DNA from: Lingula anatina
Taxonomy: Eukaryota > Brachiopoda > Lingulata > Lingulida > Lingulidae
Reading direction: 5' to 3'
Assembly: GCF_001039355.2 (NCBI RefSeq)
Contig: NW_019775643.1
Location: 27,626-52,142, forward strand
DNA length: 24,517 bases
The first letter of the stretch is position 1. The number at the start of each line of letters is the position of its first letter. The translations under genes and the position numbers were made by a program. Positions 11,013 through 20,700 of the stretch are shown in pieces. The notes below the pieces were generated by a model. That model searched no databases. It was not told the origin of the DNA and worked only from the letters and a program-made list of their open reading frames with translations.

Positions 11013-12233
11013 TTTGTTTATAATTTTTGTCACCTGAGAGACAGTAGTGGTATATGACGTCACAATACTGGTTGCGTGTGACGTATGCCCTAAACAACGT
11101 TCCGTTATTGTGTCGCAATAAAGCAATTTAGATTCGGTGTCTGTTGCTATGTTTGTTTGTATAAATGTTTAACGCGCTAAATTGCTGTCAGTAGTTACGG
11201 TAATTATTGTTGACATTGTTTGATTGTTTAGCTCATAATGCAAATGACGCCACGTCTGTTAAAACACAGTTAATTCATTTTTTTTAAATTTAGAATATCT
11301 AGATGAAATATTCAAAAATAATTTAAAACTTACATTTTCCGTTTTAAACCTACACTAGCCGGACTTCTTATCTGTGGAGTGTCGCCTCTTAAGTAATAAA
11401 TCATTAAATATATGTTAAAATAACGAATTTCTAAAGACACGACTCAAGCGCCTATAACATAACCCTAAATGATATCTTAAGTTGATGAGAAATACAAGCG
11501 AGGACTTCAATCTAATTTCATATTGACTTTCAAATGTTTGTTTCTTTGATTTTACTAGTGCTCAGAAATTAAGACATTGCTTCGATTGCATAGATTTGTA
11601 GAAAAAGGAGATTACATGCACATGTAGAATGCATAATAAAATGAAGTGAAATAATTAATTTCATTTTACTTGTACAATTTTTATATTATATTTGGCGTCT
11701 AATATTTTTTCTGTTTCCTTTTTTCTTCCTTTCTTATTATTATATTACGAAAGCAAATTTTGCAATTCCATTTTTTTGCAAGTGAAATAAATACATGTAG
11801 TCCCATCACCTTTCCATTACATCTTTAGTGGTTTTTCTTTAACCTTTATAAAAAATGCTTTTCAGATACACATTTTTGCAATTATGAATATTCATAATAT
11901 TAAAAAAGAGATATTGTAGACATCATGTATTGCAATATTACATGTTAAGATGTACTTCCATTTAAAAAGTTTGTGAAATTTCTATAACTTTTTATTGCAC
12001 CTAATATAAATGTTAAGATTAAGACCATTACTTATACAACTCTTTTTTATTTATATAGTGCTATATTAGCCAGACGCTATTTTGGCCATCTCGCTGGCAG
12101 TAATTGATTCTGTCGATTCAGTAAAGGTTTTTTTCCTGCTTGATTTTCGCTGTATGCTGCTCTGTCTGTCTGTCTTTCTGCCACCATTTTCTTTTGCATG
12201 TTGCCCATCTTTTTTGTGTAATTTGAGACAAGT
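11013..12233. other. Divergent intergenic region
   Basis: This is the left and larger part of the AT-rich space between the minus-strand gene and the LRR gene. No exon or RNA gene is recognisable. Near 11040-11160 it is relatively rich in CpG and GT and contains the CRE palindrome described separately. From about 11280 on it is low-complexity A/T-rich sequence. Confidence 0.5.
11055..11062. promoter_or_regulatory. Consensus CRE (TGACGTCA) upstream of the minus-strand gene
   Basis: A perfect TGACGTCA palindrome lies 43 bp upstream of the proposed ATG at 11012, with a half-site TGACGT close by at about 11079. Full CREs bind CREB/ATF bZIP factors and are typically found close to transcription starts. 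Function is inferred from motif and position only. It could also influence the divergent LRR gene, but that starts 1.7 kb away. Confidence 0.4.
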
Positions 12234-12245
12234 ATATCAAATGCC
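12234..12245 (+). repeat. Left target-site duplication of the LINE fragment
   Basis: ATATCAAATGCC, repeated exactly at 12440-12451 on the other side of the retrotransposon fragment. Confidence 0.85.
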
Positions 12246-12439
12246 TACAGGACACCACCTCGAAAAAGAAAGACAGGAAGGCCCAAGACCACCTGGCGCC
12301 GAACAGTGATGGCAGAGCTGAGAGAGGGGGACCTTACATGGGGACAGGCCCAGCACGTAGCCAGAGACAGGGCCAAATGGAAAGAAGTGACTGTGGCCTT
12401 ATGTCCCACACGGGACGAAGAGCATTGATGATGATGATG
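12246..12439 (+). mobile_element. 5'-truncated non-LTR retrotransposon (LINE) insertion
   Basis: About 194 bp between exact 12-bp direct repeats. From 12246 one frame stays open to a TGA at 12426-12428 and reads YRTPPRKRKTGRPKTTWRR, then TVMAELREGDLTWGQAQ, then a DRAKWKEV...LCPTRDEEH end. This Gly-Arg-Pro-Lys-x-x-Trp-Arg-Arg ... Trp ... Ala-x-Asp-Arg-x-x-Trp ... Cys-Pro pattern is the C-terminal tail commonly seen in animal LINE endonuclease/reverse-transcriptase ORF2 proteins. The stop runs into a short TGA/ATG microsatellite (12426-12439), a common kind of LINE 3' tail. 5' truncation with a TSD fits target-primed reverse transcription. The clade is not settled. The fragment has no reverse transcriptase core and is dead. 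Confidence 0.88.
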
Positions 12440-12451
12440 ATATCAAATGCC
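12440..12451 (+). repeat. Right target-site duplication of the LINE fragment
   Basis: Exact copy of the 12-bp sequence at 12234-12245, immediately after the (TGA)n tail. Confidence 0.85.
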
Positions 12452-12780
12452 ACATGGTCTGATTTTCATTTTTCAAACCAATTCCGCTCTCTGAATATTC
12501 TGCTCGCTAACGGTAAAAAAATAAAGATTTATCTATCCGTCTCAGCGTTCTGGTTGAATAATATCAACACAAATACCTTTTACAGTATTTTTTACTATAT
12601 CCAAACTTGTTTTCGTACCCGGTGCAGCTTAGCACTGAATCGGACAAGAGCATGGCAGAAGTAATTGCTTTTTGGCCAGCATTATCAGACCACCAACTGC
12701 TACGTACGCAGTCATCTCCACAAATAGAATCTGCGCTCACAGTATGTACACAGTTCGAGCTGGAACAGCAAGAGGATACG

Positions 12781-13734
12781 ATGGAACTCCCAAATCTTTC
12801 CTTCATTTTGGCGACTGCGATCTTGCTTGTTCCAGTCTGGAGTCAAGAACAGATGTGTCCATCAGGCTGTCACTGTACATTTAATGACACGAGGGTGAAG
12901 GTTGTTTGCAAGTCTATGGAGGAAGATCATTTGCCTAGCTTTTCCAGTTTGGCTAACAAGCGCGTCGACAGTTTGATATTTGAAACGAGTCATTTCGATA
13001 TGTTACAGGCTGGTGCATTCAGGGATTTAGATATCGGTATCATTGCTTTTGTGCGTTGCCGATTAAAAGAAGTCACTAAATATCTCTTTTCAGGCGTTAA
13101 AGGTAAGTCTTTTGCATTTTTTTACTAGAAAAACTATGAGGTCTGTCTGATGGAAAAATAACATTAAGGTTTTCTTTCGCATTCAGGGGATAACAAAACG
13201 ATAGTATAGTAACGATAGTATAGTATACAATCTTTTGAAAATAATTTCGGGGCGTGCTTAGTACATAAATTCGCCATTGGTGCTAGGAGTCGAATTCCGC
13301 ACGTTTACCCGCAGATGTCTTAAACATTCAAGTAAAGTACTGCCAATACCCCACGATGAATTGTACATTCCGCTGGCTGTGCAAACAGCGTTGGGAAAAC
13401 AAGTAAAAAGAGCACAGCCAATTTTTGATGGATGTGAAACTTTCCCGTGAACCTGTTTAACACAAGACATGCGTTCACTGTAAGGGAAGAGCTCCTAGGG
13501 AATTTTCATAGGATTTAATTTTGGGCATTTTATCTAGACAAGTGATCAATAAATCTACAGATTGCATCGTTATCGTTACATTTATCTTCGCAAATGGTTA
13601 ATGAAGTGACAGATAGCGTTGTTTATTATAATTTCTTGTAAGTTGACATTATTCCATTTCAACATTTTATCCCTCGGGGGGTGGGGGGTGCGTAAGGTGA
13701 AAAAAGGGGTTAACGCACAGAAAATAATGTTCCA

Positions 13735-13772
<38 letters not shown>

Positions 13773-14796
13773 NATTATAACACTTATATTTTACCAATAT
13801 TTTGAATTAATGTTTAGCGTCTTTTTCCAATTTAACATATTGATTAAATTTTAATATATTTGCTCATGAATGTGCATCTATTCTATAGGAGTAACCCAAG
13901 TCGTATTCAGTGGGTGTGGCTTGAGCGTGGTTCCTGGAGAAGCCCTGAAGGTGCTAGAGCCAGGTTTGGTTCACTTGGATTTAAGAGGAAACAACATTCG
14001 AAATATATCTTCTTCAGACCTTCCCTCCGGTTTAAAATCGCTGCGACTTGATGGAAACAGTTTTCTTCGACTATCTCAGAGCAGTTTCTCAGCTGTTGGA
14101 GACTCGCTGGAAACCCTTTATTTGGATGCGATGGGGCTGGACGAAATACCAACCGATGCACTCCAACCTCTTGGAAAATTGCGCAAATTGAACATAGAGA
14201 GAAACCAGTTGACTGAAATCACTGCAGAATCTCTACGAGGTATCCGTACCTCCAGTAAAACATTGACTCTGAAGTTAGGCTTCAATCAGATCGGAAAAAT
14301 CAGCGAAAGTGCTTTTGATGGACTTTTAAGTGGTAATAGTAGACTATGGATAAATGTGGGACTCATTGGTAATCGAATCAGCGATCTTAATTTTGTCGAA
14401 GGACTTGGTTGCAAACTGCGTCGTGTAAGGTTTTATCTTCCAAACAACACTCTGGAATGTGATTGTCACGTCTACAACATCACAAAAGCCATTCCTAGTT
14501 TGATATCTAGCAATACAATGTGCGCCAGACCACCTATGTTCAAGGACATGCGACTGGGACCTTGGATGCCCAAAGATACCGATGGCGTTCATTTCATCGA
14601 TGGAGGTCGATCACAATGTGGAACAGGCAATGAGACAGAGTCAAAAATGTATGACTGTGATTGCGACCTTTGGATCGACTCCTCACAGTTTGATCGCATG
14701 GCAGGAAAGTGTAAAACAAGTTTTGCTCTGCCTCATTTTAGTCAATCTGTATTGGTGTTGTTCTTGCTGTCTGTTATGGCATATGTCATAGCATAG
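12781..14796 (+). CDS. Secreted or GPI-anchored leucine-rich-repeat protein
   Basis: Two coding exons, 12781-13102 (donor GTAAGT) and 13889-14796 (acceptor TTCTATAG, stop TAG), join in phase to give 409 residues. The start at 12781 is chosen because it places a signal peptide (MELPNLSFILATAILLVPVWS) at the N-terminus, although the frame is open upstream to 12607. Next comes an LRRNT cap with Cys at about 26, 30, 32 and 43, then roughly six to eight LRRs (LVHLDLRGNNIRNI, LKSLRLDGNSF, LETLYLDAMGL, LRKLNIERNQLTEI, LKLGFNQIGKI). An LRRCT-like cap begins ECDCH at about 297. A second Cys-rich stretch (YDCDCDLW, about 362-368) follows. The last 15 residues (VLVLFLLSVMAYVIA) are hydrophobic with no basic cytosolic tail, as in a GPI-anchor signal. 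Several N-x-S/T sites are present. LRR ectodomains bind proteins in adhesion, guidance or immunity; which applies here is unknown. There is no TIR or kinase domain, so this is not a Toll receptor. Confidence 0.88.
13199..13225 (+). repeat. Two-copy 14-bp tandem repeat
   Basis: Two head-to-tail copies of ACGATAGTATAGTA-like sequence in the intron of the LRR gene. Confidence 0.6.
13675..13773. repeat. G-rich tract followed by a 37-A run ending in N
   Basis: In the LRR intron, two G6 runs separated by one T lie at about 13675-13687, with a further G4 near 13706. A run of 37 A then fills 13736-13772 and meets an undetermined base at 13773. The run length and the N probably mark a place the assembler could not resolve. 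The G-runs could form a quadruplex, but only two or three long runs are present. Confidence 0.7.
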
Positions 14797-16263
14797 ATTT
14801 ATGAAACCAAGAGGCTGTATATGAAGGATTTAGGGGGGAAGTATGCGGTTCTTTAAAGGTTACCATAGGTTTTGGAGTTTACTCACACTGTCCTCTATTC
14901 CAGGAGCCTGCATCTATGTTGGCCTACACTATATTTCTGAAAACCGCATTCCATAACCCTTCATTTACCATTCTTTTGTATTATTCAGCTTATTTTATAA
15001 GATTTTTGTTCCGATTTTCATGGACTATTGCTGAATTTAACAAAAACACCATTCTGTGATTTCTCTGACAGTTTCTGCAACACTTTTCCAGTGGACAGGG
15101 ACAGTGGTTTATTATGGTAACATAGAATCATATGGTAACATATTATGGAACTCCGTCCAATCACTTTTGCCGCTTAAATCACACTTGATTTTGCATGCTC
15201 CATTTTACTCAAAATATCGTGGTTTTCTGTAACTTCTGATCTAATTTCTGTTTTAACTTTTGTTTAGATCTAAACTTACATAATGTCTTATTGTTGAAGA
15301 CCAATTAATCATTTAAAACATTTAACTTTCAACTTTTGTATATATAAATATCTATACCAATACCTATATTTATGTGTATACGAAACGAGTTAAGGATGAC
15401 AGAGTCTGCACTTATAAAGTGAGGGGTGGAACTAAGCTGGACGTCACGAACATTTTAAAGGACAAAAATGGGTCAACATGTGTAGAAACCGTTTAGGAGT
15501 CAAATAATCTTAATATGCTATCTTTAAGTTTGCAAGTCGGATTTCCCAATGTCCCCTATACTTAAAACAAGATCAAACTGAAGGCTTGTCACGAATCTTG
15601 TATGTTACAAATAAAATATTTGATTTCTAAAATATCAAGACTTTTTTATTTCTGCCATGCCATATAGTGGTGTGTTATAGTTAAGAAACATTGGCTTTGT
15701 TTTAACAATGGTCTATAGCACTGTTGCGCTCAAAGGATTGTGGTCGATGTGTGGGTCCAACTTGCCCCGAGTCAAGAGGCCAAGCGTTATCATTCAATGA
15801 AAACTTGCTTCGCGCTTTTTTTCCCTTTTTTGTCAAATTGTGATACATCTGGCATTACATGTATATTTGCTAAATAATGACATTGCATAAGCAGCTATAG
15901 GTTCATGGAGCTTGCATTTAACCTGGTTTTGTTGCTCTAACTCATTCCCAATTCCCAATCTTACGGAATGATGTGATCACATTTTTTCCACTTGTTGCTT
16001 TGAATATCATACTCCAGTAAGTTGACGAGAGGCCAACTTCCAACTATCCCAAGTCTCCCCTAAGTGAGAATCTCCACTTACTTTTGTATGTAAGCCTTTA
16101 ACTTTATAATATGCACATTTTACATGAATATAAATCGAGTTCAAGTAAAGTTTATTTAGTTATGATGATAGAATACTGAATAGTTCTGCAGTAGAGCACG
16201 TGTTTCGGATGCGCTGTGCAGAGCGCAACGCCTACAATGACCTTGACATTGATTGAAGCTTGC
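14797..16263. other. 3' flank of the LRR gene and intergenic space
   Basis: No gene recognised. The likely 3' UTR runs to the poly(A) signal at 15610-15615. Around 15107-15145 a TATGGTAACAT-like motif is repeated locally. The rest is AT-rich and not identified. A CpG-richer stretch with an E-box CACGTG at 16197-16202 begins just before the candidate first exon of the next gene. Confidence 0.5.
15610..15615 (+). terminator. Candidate poly(A) signal of the LRR gene
   Basis: AATAAA about 810 nt after the stop codon at 14796, in AT-rich sequence. Support is motif and position only. Confidence 0.45.
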
Positions 16264-16306
16264 ATGATGGCGGCGCCTTCGAAGAGGCGCGAAGTGGAAT
16301 GCTGTG
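16264..16306 (+). CDS. Candidate first coding exon of the ZSWIM-family gene
   Basis: ATGATGGCGGCGCC begins a frame reading MMAAPSKRREVECC that ends one base into a codon before GTGCGT at 16307. The next certain exon (17780) needs exactly one preceding base, so the phases fit and create a Glu codon. The ATGGCGGC context resembles the TISU/YY1-type initiator of many housekeeping genes and lies in locally CpG-rich sequence with a CACGTG box about 60 bp upstream. The donor is only moderate. The whole assignment is an inference, and other first exons between 14800 and 17779 are possible. Confidence 0.35.
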
Positions 16307-16584
16307 GTGCGTTTATAATAATTGCTTTGATAACATTTAAGAATGAAACATAGTTGATTCCGAAGGGGTTGTGATAGCTACCGTTAGTTGTTTCTTTATT
16401 TTGTTTTTTCGTAGATGATTGTTTGGTAATAATAATTGGCATGTCAATTAAGGTTGAACAGGGACTGAAAGGAAATTTTTAATGGAAAATCTTTGATATT
16501 TATATGGATTTCTTAATATTTCTCAGTATTAAGCAGATTGGTCGTTTTTGGCATTGTTAGGCCATTTCTATGCCACCTACAACA

Positions 16585-17041
16585 GAAATCTCGGGGGTGT
16601 ATCGATAGTCTGAAGGTTCATTGGTCTGAAGTTTCATCGGTCCAAAAAATCGTAACATTTTCATCAGTTTTTTTGGTCCGAAGATTCTATAGTGAGCTTT
16701 TGGACCAATGAACCCTCAGACTATTGAACCTTCGGACTATTCGATCCTAAGGCCCCGAAATCGGGGTCATGTCGATACTACCCCGCACCAATAATCCCCT
16801 TTAATAAATTTTTGTATTATGCGCATTGATACAACCCCACACCAATAGATCCCCGCATCTATACATCCCCTGTAAAATTCCCAAAGTAGGCGCACCGTTA
16901 CTCCCCCACACTGATACTTCCCCACATCATTGCTTCCCCGCATTGTTACTGTGGGTGAGTATTTGTGCGGGGATGTATCAGTGTGGGGGGGGGGGGGGTA
17001 TCGGTGCAGGGAAATATAGGGATGTAACCCCGAAATCTCGG
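16585..17041. repeat. Compound foldback repeat
   Basis: Two adjacent inverted repeats. The first has arms at about 16600-16647 and 16697-16745 built from short units of the type GTCTGAAGGTTCATTG; the right arm is the reverse complement of the left. The second runs from about 16750 to 17030: its left half is made of CCCC-centred short units (ACCCCGCACCAAT, ACCCCACACCAAT, TTCCCCGCATTGT) and its right half of GGGG-centred ones, including a run of about 14 G near 16985-16998. The whole is bracketed by direct copies of GAAATCTCGG at 16585-16594 and 17032-17041, possibly a target-site duplication. It lies in the proposed first intron of the ZSWIM gene. Open frames across it on both strands are by-products of the repeat. 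Confidence 0.75.
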
Positions 17042-17779
17042 CAGTCACCTTGATTGGTTAGAAAACGATTGTCATAAAATCCCACATGATTTAAAAATCG
17101 TATGCATAAACTTTAAAACACATAAAGTGAACTTAGACTGCTATACTAGTCTACCACAAAAAGAAAAAAACTATCGGTTTAAGTATTCAAAACAAATGTC
17201 ATGAAATCTGCATAGGGTTCCATGGAGTCAATAAAATAGAGTTTGCGAAACAAGAAAACTCCCCACATGCATTAAATATTCAAAATGAAATATAGACAGA
17301 ATCAAATCACATTCAAACTAATTCCACTTTCACAAAATGCCCTACACAAAATTGTCCCATTCATCGTTTGTAAAACAGGGACATTGGTAGAAATCCACGA
17401 TAAGCGCTTACAAAGTCCTTGACGTTGAGAGAACAGAGTGGCTTTTTTTTTGTAGTTTTCAAGCAAAATTAAGAGGCATTTGGCATTTCTTTTGGTTATT
17501 TGAAAGTTTATGATGGAATTTGGTTGAGTTACGTGGTAATTTTTTTTGACTTAATATATAATTTAAGAGATTTGCCATTCCAAGTAGAATTTTGTGAATT
17601 TTAAAATGGTGTTCGAGTTATATGTATATTTTGTAAGTTTCTGTGAATTTCTGCTGATTCTCAATGTTCATGTTTGTTCGATATATAATTCTTGGAATTC
17701 ATGTGCTGCATAAGATTTTTTCTGTTTTTTTTTCACTTGATAAGATTTTAAAGATAATTTGAAATGCTATACTTTTCAG

Positions 17780-20700
17780 AATCTTCAGAAGCAGTTCCAC
17801 TGAGTTCGCCTAAAACCTTGTTGACTCTGACTACAAAAATTGTTGCCAAAAATTATACTTGCAAGGAATTGCTGGCTGATGGACTGGTGTTAGATGAGAT
17901 ATTGTTGAAAAATGTAATTTTTTGTGATTGTGACATCTTCCTCTGGAATTACCACTCATACTAGATTTACCTAGAATTGTGATGTGAATTTTAGATTCAA
18001 ATTAGTTGGAATTGGCTCTATCTGACAAGTGACAATTGCTCCTAAATCTTGGCTTGAAAAGTATCTTGTTTAGGATATTGAATCTTTTAGCAAGGATTTT
18101 GAACATAATTAATTTTATGTAATATATATTGTATCAGTAACTTGAAATTAAACACAAAGAGTGACAGAAAGGTAGTCCATTTAGCAAGTGAAAAAATTAA
18201 ATGAAACTTGCTGAGTTTCTTATTGCTTATTGGTTCTGAACTCTATTTATTTTCTCTTTGTAAAAAGATTGCCAAAGAAGCATTTCCATGTGATGAGAAG
18301 GTATTTGAATTGTATGCAAAGCTGGCCACAGATGAAAATACAGTTGCTAAAGACAGAGGTATTGGAGAATTGGAGTTCCCTGATTTAACAGACAATACCT
18401 GGAGTGGTGCCCAAAGGATATTGAGTAAAAAGGAAACTTTTATAAGAGAAGCAATTCAAGTGGGTAAGTAAAGTAGAAGACTGGTATTTCATATGTGCAA
18501 ATTGTTCATTAAAATCCAACAAATTGAAATAGGCCGTTATGATTTTCTTTATTGAATTTGATTTGGATTTTGCTAGAGTTTTGCAGTTGGCATGGTGTTA
18601 ATGAACTGGGTGTGTTAGGCAACAATGATAAAGCTTTTGATGCATGCTATTTGCAGGGTTCTTGTATACAGCTGTGGTCATATCCGTGGATTCAATGCAA
18701 GTGCCAGAGGTTTCCTTTCCATTTTTGCCCGTCAGAACAGAAAGCTGTGTGAAAAGAAGCCGAGTGTCCATCAACTTTGAAAAGCAGACTGTTGTTTCTG
18801 TAAATTGTAGTGCTTGTCGCTTGGTATGGTGTCGTCACGTTATAGCAGCCATATTGTTTCGCATTCGCTTTCCTGAGAAGGTAATTTCTGAAAATGAGGA
18901 TGATTAAGCCTTTTTTCATTAAATCATATTCAATTTTGATCATCATTGGTATCCAGAGACTAAAGTGTTCCACTATTGGACAAAGGCCATGGTATGCTTC
19001 TTCTAGTGTATTCTGTCTTGGGCTTTGGATTTCCAATTTTTTTTTTTTTTGCCAGTACTTGTGTAACTCTTTCCTCCATCTTTTACTAGGTTTCCTTGCC
19101 ATCAATCATCAGCATGCAAATTGATTTACTGTCTGTTGAAATATCATGCAATGAATTCTTAAAGTTATTGTAAATATAATCAGGATTTTTTATGTTTTAA
19201 GGTACAGTGTCATGCACCTCTGACTGAGACCTTACTGAATCTGAACAGAGAACAGCTTCAGAAAGTGATACAGTACACAGTACAGTCAGATCCAGCGTCT
19301 ACACTTTTTAAAGTGTTTCAGCATATGGGTAAATAATATACCACTTATAAGAATATGTGACGGCTCTTTTTTTCTCATTCTAGTAAATTATGTTGCCATA
19401 TTTTGGACAAGTTGTCAAAGAAATACCAATTTTGTGTCTTTAAAACACCTTGTCTAGTCAAAGCTTTAAGGTACACAGTATACATTTCAATAACATTGAA
19501 TAAAGGGTTGTATGTAAATTTCAGATGAGATGTATGAATCCACATCTGAGATCAACCAAACATGCGGGGCTCCTGATCCCACCTTTGTACCCCAATTAGA
19601 GGGTGACATATTGACTCTGCAGACGCTAGAAAAACTGAAAAGAAATGTTATTTCCAAGCTGAAGGTGTCCGCTGGGCTTTGGAAATACAGATTGCTTCCC
19701 GAGTAAGTTTCACTGTGTAACATAACTGGCTGTCTTGTTGATTATATATATATATTTATATTTATATATATTGCTTTAATGACAAATTTTATTTAATTTG
19801 GTATTTTACCCAGAGTTTCCATATTGCACTTTTGTATTGCACCTGACTTAACAGACATCTGTTTGGTTGATTTGGATTACCATTTTCCAAGTTCACAGTT
19901 CACACATGGGCTTGAAATAAGTTATTAAAAATATGATAGCTTATATCATGGCATTGTTATTGTACCACCAGCGCGACACTACAGTATCATAAGAGAAGCA
20001 GCCATTAGATACCGAAACTGAAAACTCTAATTCTGGAACCAAAAGTGCTAGAGACCTATTGTTTGTTGCATTTTGTAGAGCTTTTCAAGAGCAATACTGG
20101 GAATGTTGTCTGTTTTTATATAGACTTTTTTCTGCGTAATGTCTGAACATTTGAGTTTTGCCACCTTGTTTCCTGTATGATGTCTGTATATTTGTCAGCT
20201 TTGCTGTCTAGTTGTGTTTTCCATGCAGATGCGCTTACTCCAGCTGGTGGTACAATATCTGGAGGCTGTATCGCCTTTGATTCTTTAGTTTTGAAATATG
20301 CTTATTTGTTGGAAGGAGCATGGCTGCTAGATACGATCCAGAATGCCTCCTGCTGAGTGACTTGAAGGAACATATTCACCAAGTAGAAGACCTATTGAAA
20401 ACTGGAGCAACATTATTAGCAACTAAACTGCTCATTCTCCTCACAGAGGCGGTGTTTGAAGGTATGTTTGAATAGTTAATTTTGGTATTTTAGAGTATAT
20501 TTAAAAAACATCTTTTTGTGATGTTTTAAATTTTTTTGAAATTGAAGATACTGTAAAGTTTTGTGATTTAGTGATAAAACCAAAATGTATTTAAAGGGAT
20601 AATAACTCTTCGTTTTGGCCAAAAAATGAATTTTCCTGGAGTAAACAACAATTTTCCCATGCTTACCAGTGGTTAATGAATCCATTTTNCTGGAAGTTAT

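Noticed and set aside
12082-12309. 75-residue open frame over the intergenic region
   Set aside because: It reads the LINE fragment in the wrong frame; the recognisable ORF2 tail is in another frame.
12607-12780. Upstream in-frame start for the LRR protein
   Set aside because: Starting at 12607 would bury the clear signal peptide that begins at 12781.
13258-13470. Minus-strand 70-residue frame inside the LRR intron
   Set aside because: No domain, no splice context, opposite to the host gene; most likely chance.
16767-17053. Overlapping Pro/His/Thr-rich frames on both strands
   Set aside because: Both are produced by the short C4/G4 repeat units of the foldback element.
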